64,000 nucleotides of DNA from Polytrichum commune (GCA_950295325.1 OX485808.1:31328527-31392526), one strand, 5' to 3'; counted from the first letter of the stretch, positions 23,470 through 35,872 are shown. Notes: a model not told the origin generated them from the letters alone. A program made the numbers and translations.

Positions 23470-24989
23470 TCTAGATTATGAACTTGGAGGCGATTCTGGA
23501 TATGGAGTTTGTGATTTTGCAGGTATTTGAAGATTCTATCTCTTTGCTATGGCAAGAATCTGCAATACTAACACATTAGGTCTTTTTTGAAGACTTGGCA
23601 TAGGACTTACGGTTGAAAGCTTTGCGTCGTAGAAGCACTTTTTCTCCCCCGAAGAATCGTTGAGGCGACTTTGAAGTCCTGTATAGGTGATTTTATTTCT
23701 ACATCAGCAAAGATGTAAAAACTGGCTTCTAGCAATGCTCAAGGAGGGGCTCACGAGTCCCAATGGCACCTAATTTATGATTGATTTCCCGTTTAGCCCT
23801 TAGTGCGTTGTGAACATGTGATTTGAAATGTAGCAGAATTTGAAAATTTATGGAATGCAGTGTACAGGAATGTACTCTGATGCTTGGCTTTCAGATTTGT
23901 ATTAAGAAATCTCAACAATGTTTGAAGAATAAATTACAAATGTTTGATGTAGACGTAAGCCAGGCCTACAGGCATAAGAATTGTTTATTTGATTTATTGT
24001 TGCTCATGATATCAGTAATCTACAATACTAGAATGTGATCTAATCAATGTCGCATACGCTTCTTAGTGCACACTAGATAAAATATAGTACAACGATATAT
24101 TTAGTAAATATCATGTAAAGCACAAATCCTACTGGGTTTCAAGTGCAAGAATCATAATTGCATAAGGTCCTCACAATCGTTGGAACAATTACAAGTAGCA
24201 ATTAACATGAAATATCCCAATTCAAATCTATTCAAAATGTTGGCATATAATTGACTCCCTTATGTTTAGTCTAAAGGACACTCACTTCACATACGAGAGT
24301 GCAAGCCCATGGTCATTGCATTCTAAGATCTCAGTGGTTGAAAAGGCCGATACCATCCAATTTCACTTCACTAGAAGGTGAAAGTCTAAGGGCCCAGAGA
24401 ACATTATCATAGATGAAAGTCTACACAAATTCTTACATGTCAAACTATGGATATTGTTTCATGGTCTGCTGGAATTATTTCAAGAAATAGGCTGGACATA
24501 AATTCAAACATAGAAGTTCAAGTTGGACTCAAGTTTATGATGCAATACTTCAATGGTGTCCTCATTATGTTGCATGTAGGAATGAAATGTGCACCAAACA
24601 TGCTAATCAAATTGCCAATTAGGGTTTTCAACAATCAATGGTTAAATTGAGTGGAGCAAGGTAGAGTGTAGAAAGTTGATACCTTAATAGAAAGCCTATT
24701 GCCTCAACTAATGAAAGTATGTTATCGAGTAACTATCTCGTAACAATTTCTCATTGTAGGTATATTTTCATAATGAAAACCTATAAAATACACAAAAATG
24801 TGAAGAGAATAGTAATATAGTATCGTGTGCATTTAGAGTGTGAAGAGCTTGAATGGATGCACCCATACTAAAGGTGTGTTGGAAAAGCATATGTAAGGTA
24901 TCCACAACAAGACTCAGTTATTCTCCATATCCCATGACGACACCCATTTCACAATTCAAATTTATTGAAGTCAACAATACTTGCATGTA
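23470..24989. other. No gene recognised downstream of H2A-1
   Basis: Sequence beyond the duplicated H2A block. Small overlapping frames only, none recognisable. The first few hundred bases may hold the 3' untranslated region. Confidence 0.45.
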
Positions 24990-25168
24990 AGGTCCGAGAT
25001 GACCCTAAACTACTAGATGATGGTGTAGAGATACCCAAATCTCAAGGAAGAGGTTGGCGGTTCAATTCTAGACTGTGAAATCTCCTCTCTACTTGACAGA
25101 AAACTTGCCAGGTGGTCAACTACCTTATGTGCTTTGACGTTGGCCTATTAGCCTTCTGTCTCAAAAAA

Positions 25169-25199
<31 letters not shown>

Positions 25200-25203
25200 C
25201 ACA
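24990..25203 (+). mobile_element. tRNA-derived SINE copy A with poly(A) and (CA)n tail
   Basis: The head AGGTCCGAGATGACCCTAAA resembles copy B at 52070. A B-box-like GGCGGTTCAATTCTAG lies near 25057, followed by GTGAAATCTCCTCTCTACTT, shared with copy B. It ends in a run of over 20 A (25163-25185) and then (CA)n. This is the layout of a Pol III-derived retroposon. No mature tRNA fold is claimed. Confidence 0.65.
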
Positions 25204-26658
25204 ATACTCGCATGTTAAAACATCAAGAGAATTCAAACCATGCTCCTTTTCTTCTTAATAAAATACTCCCTTGTTGATTAGTACTACATGTCCACGCACT
25301 TAACATGTATCTACTAGATTAGGCATTGATCCACTTTGGCATGGGGCAAGTGACAAAAGTTACCACTCAAGTGTAAGGGGTTTATATCAAGGTAACTAAC
25401 CAATGTACCTCCTTTTAAACCTTGTTTTTTTAGCATGAGGTTAGTGGCGCTGTTAATTGTTCTAAGCATGGTTACCTAATGTAACTAGGTTTAGGTGCAC
25501 ATATCAAGTGCCAAGTACCGATATCATCATCATGGGTAGATTTGAGAAGTCGATATTTATTAGATATTCTAGGTACATCTTTTACATAATATTTACTTTA
25601 TCAAGAAGGTAAAACAAGTGGCATCAATGTGTGTGTGTGAGAGAGAGAACTCTTAGATACTATGTTTATACAAAGCTCGGGCAAAAGGGAATTTTGAGTT
25701 TGTGCTATGTGCACCTAACTAAAATGTTGATGTCTTTGTCATATGTTTTTATAACATTATTCAATTGAGACTGTACGTTGGGTGGGGTTGGGAATGAGTC
25801 AAGTCTATTTGGAATTATAATTCGTTTATTCTCATAGCAAAGAATTGCATTGACAAGATTCAAGCTTAAAAACTTAGGTGAAGCAATGTATCGATATTAC
25901 TAGAAGGAAACGATTGATAAAAGTTGAATATTGTTATGTGAGTCGAGCGTATTGTGAATGTGAACAATTTAATGTGCATTGGTGAGAGAGGTGTTACAAC
26001 AAGGCTTGTACAATTTAAAATGTCAGTCTTTAACTTCTAAATTGGACCCAACTCTTTCATGTGGGCTTCGCACAAAATTTGGTTCTAGTGCAAAATGGAG
26101 TGATATGGTTTCAACATTTTCCACCAATGAGAGGCTTTAGATTACAATAGTTACAAACCTTAACCTTCAATGTAAATTGCTAGGAAGTTGTGAAGTACAC
26201 AAACTTAACTTGTTCATTTCATGATTGAATACTTATATTTGAGTGGTTAGTGATAAGGTGCGGATATAAGAACATGGACCATAAAAACATGTGTATAAAA
26301 AAGATTGGATTACGTCCTTGACTTTTATCAAACATTCTAGAGTCATGTATGTCAACACAATCGAGGAAATGTATGTTTGGATTCAAATAATGTGCATGTA
26401 TGCATTACCCATAATCATAACCAAAGAAAAGAAAGTCCAATATAGCAACTGATTTTAGTTGATCCTATATCATAGATTTGTTAATGCAACACAACTGTTG
26501 GTACATAAACATGATCAATAAAAGAAGAACATGAAAAAACGAATGGAACAACACTTGCATGCCTTAATATGGGTTTCACGGAATGGAAAGATAAAAGCCC
26601 AATTGTGAACCTCCTCAAGACACGCCTTGCTTGGAGAAAGTGGTACTATATGATACCA
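25204..26658. other. Unassigned repetitive DNA
   Basis: No gene is seen. Family D motifs (GAGTGGTTAGTG, ATGTGTATAAAAAAGATTGG) occur near 26235-26310. Confidence 0.45.
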
Positions 26659-27320
26659 TAAGAGCATGTCCAACACTTTGGTGCCAAAATTAACATTATT
26701 GAGGTGACACTTGGAATTTTGTAGACCTTGGAAAACTAACCAGCTAATTCAATTATTAGTTAGCTAGTTGCCTTTTGTAACTATAGTTGTTCGCGATAAA
26801 TCTCCTGCTCAACTTTCCGAGCATCCGAATATCACATTCCAAGGGCCCACTATACAAACAATAGGTGTTAGACTTGCCAAAAAATGTAGTTAACTATAGT
26901 TTTTCTAAATGCGGTACGCCAAAAAATATAGTTAACTAAAGTAATATCTAGTTAACTAAATATCTAGTAAACTAAAGTTGAGCACAACCTGTTCACAAAA
27001 TTCTATTGTAGTGTTGTAGTGTCAGTAGTGTGTTATTTGTGTTGGTGCTATACATCGAGGTTGTTCCGGAGCCCAACATTTTGAGTGATCGTATAATGGC
27101 ATTTCTTGATGATCCTCAATGGCCCGAGCATATTAAAGACCCTCAGCTGAAGTAAATCAAGAGGCAAACTTCTTCAAATATATAATAATACTCGGGATAT
27201 TTTTAGTTAATTATAGTTATTCTTGAATTTGGTCTTAAAATTCTCTAGTTAACTATAGTTGTTCCCTAGAATGCATTGAAAAGAATATAGTTAGTTATAG
27301 TTATTTTGGCAGTTGTCCAA
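26659..27320. repeat. Cluster of GTTAACTATAGTT palindromic motifs
   Basis: The motif TAGTTAACTATAG or close variants occurs about eight times between 26755 and 27315, in both orientations because it is nearly self-complementary. The left side carries GAGCATGTCCAACAC, resembling ends of known plant Tourist-like MITEs. No clear matching right terminus was found, so the boundaries are approximate. Confidence 0.5.
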
Positions 27321-27603
27321 GGTTTGAAATTTTGTGAGTTCATGACTAATATAAAAATGAAATGAAACACTATGGATTAATTTGTGTCGAACCTGCCCGT
27401 CACCTACGGTATCAACATTCCATGTCCGCTTCTCAATGGAAATGTGCCCTTTGTAGGAAAAACTTGTCATAGAAAGAGTACAAATTTGCTTAAAATGAAT
27501 GAATGAATGAATGAAACCCTAAACGGCTGTTCCTTTAGGGTAATTTAGTTCGACTCCAATAAGGTTACATCTGAAATGCGCGGTAGTGAGGGCCCCAACT
27601 CGG

Positions 27604-27888
27604 ATGTAGGGCGGGAACAACCGGAATTTGAATATGCGAGGGAGTGGATTTTCGAACTGAGTCTCGGGAACGCGGATCTGGAACACGTCCGCGTGAGTTC
27701 CCGTGGTTCCCTCGGCAGGTAGGTCCCGCGAACGGACTTGCATTATAAGCACTAGGGCTACTCACCTCCTCTCACTTCTCATTCTACTCGTCTTCTCTAG
27801 CTTCCTCTGCTCTTCTTGCTCTTGGGCGATCTGTGCTAGTTTCCATTTCTAGTGTTTTGTTATTTGCGTTTGGGATCCGCTGTTGACG
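27604..27888 (+). promoter_or_regulatory. H2A-2 promoter and 5' leader
   Basis: GGCGGGAA at 27610-27617 fits an E2F site. CGCGGATC at 27671-27678 is an exact plant histone octamer. The TATA box is at 27743-27749. The block aligns with 22437-22723. The exact octamer here against CGAGGATC in copy 1 could give the two genes different S-phase strength. Confidence 0.8.
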
Positions 27889-28445
27889 ATGTCTGGACGC
27901 GGAGCTAAGGCTGGTGCTGCCAGGAAGAAATCAGTGACGAAGTCGACGAAGGCTGGACTTCAGTTTCCAGTAAGCAGGCTTGCTCGGTACTTGAAGAAGG
28001 GGCGGTATGCTCAGCGTGTTGGATCTGGAGCTCCAGTATATCTGGCCGCAGTATTAGAGTACCTGGCCGCTGAGGTAGGTTCCAAATGCTTGTTGTCTGA
28101 TTGTCTCTTTTGTGTGGTTTTGGAAACTAAGGAAGCGATTAGACATTTGGTGATAAGCTGAAGAAGAGTTTGTATATTAAATTTTTTGGGGCGATTGGTG
28201 TACAGGTTCTGGAGTTGGCAGGAAACGCTAGCAGGGACAACAAGAAGAGCAGAATCATTCCTCGACACATCCAGCTGGCAATCAGGAACGATGAGGAATT
28301 GGGAAAGCTTCTTGCGGGTGTGACCATCGCATACGGAGGAGTTCTCCCCAACATTCATACAGTATTGTTGCCGAAGAAGTCTGCCGCTGCTGGGGAGAAG
28401 CCAGAGAAGGCTGAGAAACCAGCAAAGGGATCAGCCGAGAAGTGA
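27889..28445 (+). CDS. Histone H2A, copy 2 (two exons)
   Basis: The second canonical H2A gene encodes the same 141-residue protein as copy 1. Exon 1 is 27889-28074, the intron 28075-28205 (GTAGGT...ACAG), and exon 2 28206-28445. Exon 1 differs from copy 1 by two silent changes (GGT/GGC-type codons near residue 9 and a TAT/TAC in LEYL). Exon 2 shows no difference, while the intron has several substitutions. The duplication extends from about 290 bp before the ATG to about 130 bp after the stop and then ends sharply. Same-orientation copies about 5.2 kb apart point to a tandem duplication or gene conversion. Confidence 0.97.
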
Positions 28446-28515
28446 TTCAAGCAAGTGTTCCGGGACAACTTGTTTGGAGCAGGATTGGACGAAGTTTTTC
28501 AAACCACTTTTACAT

Positions 28516-28531
28516 GGTGTTATTTAACACC
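28516..28531 (+). promoter_or_regulatory. 16-nt hairpin in the 3' flank of H2A-2
   Basis: Identical to the hairpin at 23350-23365 and at the same distance from the stop codon. Because the copies are recent duplicates, the identity is not independent evidence of selection. Confidence 0.4.
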
Positions 28532-28579
28532 ACCTTTTATCATGGAAAATCTCATTTCTCCTATGTGTCTTGCTGTACT

Positions 28580-30435
28580 ATGTGTTACATCTGAAATGCG
28601 GTTGTGATTGTCCATCTCAGGTGAGTTTTCACTGTTTCTTGTTATTCTATCATAAATGAATCTGCTAGTGTTTTGCGTTAATGCTCAAAATTTCCTGTAT
28701 TGAGTCCTACAGGTTGGGCATCATACCATTGCGAGGGTTGTCATTGATGTGTAATGCATATCTCCTGGAGCATTTAGTGAGTATCAGTTTGGCGAGTGTC
28801 AAGATTGTGTCGTATAGAGGTTTTCTAAAATGTAGGTTCTTCTGTACCATTGTGTGCAGTACTTAGGTTTTGTTGTCTCTGGATCTCAGATGCATATTGT
28901 CTAAAGGGATTGATAAACATAGAGCATACCATGATCTATTTATGTGTAGTGCTGTAATTCGAGGCTATTGCATCGTATAGTGGAATGCTATGTACACCTT
29001 GGCTACGACGTTTGATAATATCATTGGGTGCTTGGTTGATTGCGCCTGGACTAAGGTTCGAGTTTTTTCATGTGTTTCACGAATTAGAAAAGCTGTTTAG
29101 ATTGCGGGCTTTTGATAAACTAAACCTTACAATGTTTTACAAGCAGAGTTTCTCTTGTCTAGGATTTCCGTGGATCCGATACGTTTCGGCGGATGGTGGA
29201 TTTGCTTGTAGATTATAGTTCAGGGAAGACTACTGAATATATGTAAGGAGCATAACACGTCGAATTCATATCGCTGTTGCAAATGCCATTCCTGTAGCAA
29301 TAAGTCTTTAGGCATCAAAAAAGACACTGTTCAGCAATGTTCTTCAAGACCTGTTTTTGAAAATCTGCCATATATGGCTATAATAAACTGCTTGAGACTA
29401 GCTCGAAACATGTATGACGGCTCTTCATTACGGTAAGTAGAGCAGTCCGCTGCCATTTTTTTTCATAACTAACGTTTTGGATGTTTTAGGGTTTCTTAAA
29501 ATTGAATTAGGGATTTGACGATGCGATGACTACGGCATGTCCAACAACTAGCTTCTTGATTTTGCCGCATGTTGATTTGGCACCAGGAATTGTGGAGATA
29601 GTGGGGTTTCACCAAGCTGTAGTGGTCTATCTCAACTAGTACAGGTACGTTGCACATTCTATGTCGTTACTGTCCGAGTACTCTACCTTTCTTTTACTCC
29701 TACTTGAATCCCAGGTAAATTGTTTAAAACCAGTCCGTCAGATAGCTCTATACTTTCTTTACCTGTCCTACTGGAAAATCGAAACAGAACTATTCAGCTG
29801 ATGTAAGGCAACCTTCTGTTCCTACATTCTGTCTTGCAGTTACCTTCTTTATCAATTCCATATTCTCCAGTTTTGGAGAAAGAAATAGAAAAGGATGTGT
29901 CCGTTGAGATGTTTTGACAATCACTAACGGCACCCACTTGAGATCACCTATATGTGCAACGCGAAGGGAGCGAGTCTGACAAGGTTTCACACTTCATGTC
30001 TACTACGATTTCCCCCATAATTTGTTTACTGCTATCTGTGAACCCTGTGAATCTTCAGCGGAATGTCTTGCGGACGGGTACGTCCGTATGCACATCTGAA
30101 AAGAATACACTAACTTTGGTCATTGAATTGTTAATACATTTGAATCGAGCGGTTCGACATCAGTTTGTAAGTATATAATAATAAAATGCAGTCTACAGAC
30201 TTCCTATGTAAAAACACAATGTGGCCATCAACTTGAGATTGTAAATCTGAGGTATAAACATTGGGTCATCATCGTCCTTGGATGATAGATGGCAGTTATT
30301 CTTGCAGGCTTGTTACAATCAGCACCCCCTGCAGAGTACACGCACTGCTTATTACTGAACCTGCAGAACCCAATTTGTTTTTTTATGAAGATCGACATCT
30401 ATCTATCCTTTCGAATCCAGTCGACCGTGTAGAAT
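28580..30435. other. No gene recognised between H2A-2 and the SDR
   Basis: More even base composition than the repeat-rich parts and no obvious transposon ends. Short frames only. It could hold the 3' untranslated region of the minus-strand SDR or unrecognised non-coding exons. Confidence 0.4.
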
Positions 30436-31227
30436 TCAAGCAGAACCGCCATTCGCCCGAATGACCTGCGCATTCAGCCACTCTCCTTCCTTACTTGCCA
30501 CAAAAAGAACTACGTCTGCAATTTCTTTAGGCTGGCCAATGCGTTCCAGTGGTGGAGCTGAAGACTGTTGCTCAATCATCTCCTTGCTTTTGCCTCTGTA
30601 GAAAAACTCAGTTGCCACAGGCCCAGGGGCCACACAATTGGCTGTAATGTTCCTCCCTCGCAGCTCCTTGGCAAGTATCTTCGTAAACGTTTCCACTGCT
30701 GCTTTACTCGCAGCGTAACAACCGTAACCGGGAGTATTTGCTGCAACAATGTTAGTCGTGATATTGACTATCCTTCCATCTGAATTAGACGGTATACGCA
30801 GCGCTCCTTCTTTGGAGCAGAGAAACATGCCTTTAGTATTTACGCTGAATATATGGTCCCATTCTTCCGCAATGGTGTTCGCAAGGGGAGGGTAGGACTC
30901 TGCTCCGGTGCCACGCCAATGCAAATTGGCACCTGCGTTGTTGACCACGATATGGATCTGACCGTAGGTCTCTTCTGCCTTGTCAAAGAGATGCTTCACA
31001 TCCCTTTCGCTGCTCACATCAGTCTTCACAGCTATGGTTTTCCCCAATCCCCTCGACTGTACTTCAGACACTAATTGCGTGGCTTTCTCCTCGTTGCTCA
31101 AATAGGTGAATACTACATTTGCCCCTTGCCTAGTGAAGGTCAGTACAATCTCTTTTCCAATGCCATCGCTACCTCCTGTGACTATGGCCACTTTGTTATG
31201 CAGATTTAGAATGCCTTCGCCGGCCAT
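30436..31227 (-). CDS. Short-chain dehydrogenase/reductase, NADPH-dependent aldehyde reductase-like
   Basis: An intact, intronless 263-residue classical SDR. The Rossmann cofactor motif TGGSDGIG is at residues 17-24, Asp70 (KTDVS) contacts the adenine ring, NNAG is at 96-99, the active-site Asn is Asn130, and the YxxxK motif is Tyr171-Lys175 (YAASK). The PG motif follows in NCVAPGPVATEFF. The C-terminal GEWLNAQVIRANGG and the ILAKELRGRNITANCVAPGP run are close to the plant NADPH-dependent aldehyde reductase-like subgroup, whose members reduce reactive aldehydes. The residue 13 before the catalytic Tyr, normally Ser, is Thr158. No targeting peptide is visible. The ATG at 31227 gives the usual family N-terminus. 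The substrate cannot be told from sequence. Confidence 0.93.
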   Translation of the reverse strand: MAGEGILNLHNKVAIVTGGSDGIGKEIVLTFTRQGANVVFTYLSNEEKATQLVSEVQSRGLGKTIAVKTDVSSERDVKHLFDKAEETYGQIHIVVNNAGANLHWRGTGAESYPPLANTIAEEWDHIFSVNTKGMFLCSKEGALRIPSNSDGRIVNITTNIVAANTPGYGCYAASKAAVETFTKILAKELRGRNITANCVAPGPVATEFFYRGKSKEMIEQQSSAPPLERIGQPKEIADVVLFVASKEGEWLNAQVIRANGGSA

Positions 31228-31339
31228 TGCTGGTACTTTACTCCGAGAAATCAGTCGGCTTATCGATATCCCTCGAGAAGTACAGGGGTGGAGGGTCTAC
31301 AAGTAGATCTCAGATATTTGCATAACCCCGTTGGTTCTT

Positions 31340-32060
31340 TGCATGCAGGTGGAGCAGATTTCAGAATTCAGGTGTCACATGAAACCGGCACCGAGGGACA
31401 ATATCCCCTTTCATCAGCTTCAATTGCTGTTACAGAGCAATTTTCAGAATTCAGTTGCCACATAATACGTCCACCATCCAAAGCAGATTTCAAAATTCAG
31501 CTGCCATATGCAGCGACGAAGCACCACTGACCATTCAACTTCTACCAAGAGCATACAAGGGAGATGATTACAAGGGCCAAGACGAATCCGAAATGCCTGT
31601 CCCTAGCAGAACATATATCGCATCTAGATAGCACAATCGGAGACAATTTCCGTTGAAATTCATCAAAAATATAAAGGAAGAGAACGAGACCGTCCAAGAC
31701 GGGTCCAAACTGGCTGTCTTTAGCACACATTTGTGCCTAGACAGCACAGTTCGAGATAATTTCGCTCTTCGATCGAATTTCAGGAATCAGCTGCCACATC
31801 GAACATCAACCATCCAAAGCAGATTCCAGACTTCAGCTTGGATGTCACACAAGAGCCGGCCACCACTGACTGACCGTATAACTGTCCCAAGAACTTACAG
31901 GAAGAGAAGATCCACTAAGATGAATCCAAAATCGCAAATGCGAGTGTTGCCTCTAGACAGAAAAATTGGAGACAATTTCCTTTCGCCGTCGGAGCAAGTT
32001 TCAGAATTGAGCGGCGACATGAATTCTCAACCACCCAAAACAAAACTCAGAATCCAGCTG
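31340..32060. repeat. Degenerate repeat array upstream of the SDR
   Basis: Two recurring blocks are seen. One is CAGATTTCAGAATTCAG followed by TGYCACAT and, later, ACCATCCAAAGCAGATT, found near 31354, 31443, 31481, 31785, 31825 and 31995. The other is GACGAATCC-CTAGACAGCACA-GGAGACAATTTCC, found near 31575, 31698 and 31918. Spacing varies from about 40 to 220 bp. A plus-strand 253-codon open frame (31653-32414) runs through it but has no recognisable domain and contains the repeats, so I treat it as non-coding. The position suits the SDR's promoter region. Confidence 0.6.
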
Positions 32061-32516
32061 GCCCCAAAAGACATAATTCCAAAAGACAAATCTCCAAATC
32101 CTACAGCATTCAGTGTCACGGATGTGGATCGCTCGAGTCCAAGATCGGCGAAGACTGCGATACCCGGAGGCTATCCGCCCCGGGTATCTCAGCAATGTGG
32201 CAAGTACACGTCACGGACGGCCAGCTCAGTGTTCGACGTACGGGAAAGAGATGAGACGCGGCACAAAAGTGACTGCCACGTTGACATTTCTCATCCGTCC
32301 ACGTGGGCCCTCTGCATAGTTTCATCCAGGCCGCCACCCGTCATGGGGGACGTCATGTCTCATCCATCCAAGTGCATTTGGAAGAGTTGGAACCTTCTTG
32401 GCACGAGTATGTAAGTGTAAGTCCGTACATGTTTTTGAGACGTGTGGTGGATGTTTAGGAACCACAACTTTATCATATAATAAATGGGTGGTAGCGAAGT
32501 AGGGGTTATCATTAAC

Positions 32517-32879
32517 TTAGTGTCATATGGTATTTTATGTCACTATGGTACCCTTTCGGATGACGTTTCTTATGAATAAGTGAATGAATATTGTCATGGG
32601 TGATGGATGAGTTCATCCATTAGCCAAAACCCTACCTTCTCTTGTCAACACACTTGTGATGAAATATTGTCATGGATGAATGAATTTTGGATGAAAAATC
32701 ACTTGGTAAGTTACTGTAATTGCAATGCTGGAAATCTATAATCATTCAAAGAAAATTGCAAGGAATGACAAATAATGTTGGGTTAACCATTTAGTGTTGG
32801 TGACACTACACCATGGTTTACAATTAGTATTGAGCAAGACAATTAGAATCGGTGGCAGTAAATATCATATTTAGTGTAG
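32517..32879 (+). mobile_element. Palindromic-end MITE, group 2 copy a
   Basis: It aligns along its length with 50244-50631 in the same orientation (TTAGTGTCATATGGTATT, CTTTCGGATGACG, GATGGATGAGTTCATCCATT, ACAAATAATGTTGGGTT, AATATCATATTTAGTGTAG). The left terminal CACTAAATAT is missing. Non-coding. Confidence 0.8.
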
Positions 32880-35864
32880 TTCATTCATCCTCGGTTACAC
32901 TAAACATCTTCATAACATCATTCAACTGTATGGGTGTGTTTCATTCTATATTTAGCATCTGACATGGGTGTCCACTATCTTACTTTCATGGGAAGAAACT
33001 TAGAAAATAAGAAGAAATTGACACATGTACAAGTAATAAATAATGTTACTGTGAATAGGAAGAATATTGTGAATAGTGTTGGCATTTCCAATGATAGTGC
33101 TGCTATGAAAAGTATTTTTAGGGAGTTTTACCAAGATGAACAATGATTCATGCGCATAGTGTTGGGAATATAACTCCACCTAAATTTTCAAGTTCAGCTT
33201 GAATCTATGAATAGGAAACAAATATTATTATTTTTGTTTGAGGGGCCCACATAATATAATTGACATATTTCAGGGTTAGGGAACCATCCCACAAGGCTGA
33301 GTAATGTTATGTTGATTTAGTGTAGTCCACACTATTCATCATCGACCCACACTAATTGTCTTGTAATCACTAGATGACATGTAACTATTACATTATTTGT
33401 GGTATATATTGTAAGCATACTTATAGTGTGACTTACCCTTGGATGCACCATAATGTGACCAACTGTATACACCATCACACATTAAAATAGTGTGGGACCT
33501 TATATTCATAAGGGATTTGCTTTTGCATCAATATCTCCACATATTTCAATTTCATGGAAAATATATTTTAGAAAATACATTTTAACAAATTATTTAAAAA
33601 ATGGTTGTAATCTATTGTTGGAAATAGAGTAAGTATGATAATGTTAGATTCAAGTTGTCCATGTAGGATGGGGATGAATTGGATCTCACTTTGCTGGAGG
33701 TCTCTTAGATGCACATTTTTTTTTCATCTAATTGAAATACTATAACCTACAACATAGGCCTTCAATGTAGCATATTATGGGTTGGAATACAATGTGCACG
33801 CACATTATTATCCATAATTTTTTTAGTGTTGGTTTCCTCATATATAGTGTGGCCCACAATATGTACCATACACAATGTAGTTAATCCTTAAAGGCTTAGG
33901 CGGATGTGTGTCTGGGTACTGACCACATAAGTGTACACGTCTATAATATAATCTTTTAGTTTTGGACACATGAACAGTTGATAGCTTGGGGGCCGGACTC
34001 TTCATACCACATACGAAGTGAGTGTAATAAGGGGTATTATTCAAGGCATTAGTGTACATAGTATACATAAGGGAGAGGTATTGGTTTTGTCTAGTGTGTG
34101 TATTTTCAAAGGATATTAAGAATTTTGAAGTGAATGTGGATTCACAAAAGGGGGGCTAAGGTTTAGAGAGGAAAAATGACAATATATGTGTTATTTTCAT
34201 CCAAGATACATTTTCATCCATTATTGTCATATGGTGTTAATTCCCAATGACTTGTGTATGTAATAAAGCCTATTCATTTCATGATTTATATTTCTGTGTA
34301 TGTAATGGAGGTATTTATCACATTAAAATTGAAAGCTTAGTATAAATACATGAATCCATTTTCTAGCGTACTATCAGCATGTATACATTTGTTTTTCACT
34401 ATAATATTCTCACATACAAGGGTTTTTATTGCATGGGTCACCCACACATGTCATTTAGGTTTCTGATGAAGAGCCCACCTCCGGGGTTGAAGTTTGTGTG
34501 AACTGTTAAAAAACGGGTACAATATGAATACAAAATGAGAAGCATATCACACAAGCAAGACTATGTAATCCTTGAGGGCTAGAAAGCAAGACCAAGAGTT
34601 CAATTTATTTCTCTCTCAACCTCGGTGTCTATTAAAGGTCTTTGATCCTCACCACCTCCTAGGATGATGGGGCACCATATCAACACCTAGTTGCCATTCT
34701 ACGACGACGAGGCGTTTACGACGACTGGGCATCCTCGATGACGAGGTTGGGTCTACAGACACCTAGTCATCGACGATAGTGTCATAACATGAACAATCCT
34801 AACTTTATAAAGATGCCTTCAGCATGATCAAATCTACCATAAGATCCCTAAACTATTTTAGGCCATTTTGAAAAGATTTCACTTCGGTCTTTGGGGGTCA
34901 ACATAAAAAATACTTCAGATGTCGAATGCATCATTCGATTTTGGTTCTTTGGTCATCATTTTCCAAGTATTTTGCACATGTTCTAATAGGTCCCAACTAC
35001 CATCCTTCTAACCTTTATCCCTAGCTTCCATATTATAGCCCCTTGCTTTTATGGGTTGCTCTTGTAGAAAATTTGGGACTCCCCCGAACTAATGATCCCA
35101 ATGGACCAATGCCCAAATGACACCTGTCTCTAAGGTGTGTATGCTTATTGTAGGCACTTCCAACTCCACATATCTACTTAGCCCAGGCCTCATAAAATTA
35201 GGCATTTGCATGAATTAAATATATTATTTTAATTTATGTGCATTGTGTTCCTGGAGCACCTAAAACACGCATTTTTCAAGAAATGATTGGAAAATGCTGA
35301 GAATTGGACAACTGGAGTGTGTTTCGTATGTTGTTGTGAGTGGCCTGTTATACTGTGTTGACAGTGAGAAGGCTTTGATAGGGGTGGGCGACTGTCATGA
35401 GCGTGAACTGCGTGTTGGATTGCGCAGACTCGTTGTCGAGACCTGCCTTGGACATTTCCAAAATGTTATTTTTCTTAATTTATGCGTGCGGCTCCAATTG
35501 TTCTATGCGTTTAATGTGCCTATTTATAGAACTACTAATTTAATGAGGCCTACCTAGCCGTTGGATTGACGAGTGAAACAACTCATTATGCTAGCATTTA
35601 TGAACAAGAAATAATTTTGGTCATAAATTTGCGATCAACATTCATATTCTCATGGGATACTCTAGTCAACGTGTAGATTCCAAGATTCATAAAGTGATCA
35701 TGTAGGAAAGTCCATTTTCAAAATATACATGTAATTACAAGTGATCATGTTGTGTGGTTACTTAGGTATCATATGGTGTATGCCGTATGAAGCGACATAA
35801 TACAAGTGACCACATTCCTTATATTGACCAATGCCACACGTCACTAACTACTCTTGGATGGGCT
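32880..35864. other. Unassigned AT-rich DNA
   Basis: No gene or complete element is recognised. ACACTA and TAGTGT motifs scattered between 33300 and 34080 suggest eroded relatives of the palindromic-end MITEs. The part from 34600 to 34780 is GC-richer with ACGACGACGAGG-like tracts. Confidence 0.4.
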
Positions 35865-35872
35865 TCTCATCA

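Noticed and set aside
25045-25075. Possible tRNA gene at the B-box-like motif
   Set aside because: No cloverleaf can be drawn around it, and the poly(A) tail and related copies indicate a SINE.
31653-32414. 253-codon plus-strand open frame
   Set aside because: It runs through the degenerate repeat array upstream of the SDR, has no recognisable domain, and is probably open by chance.
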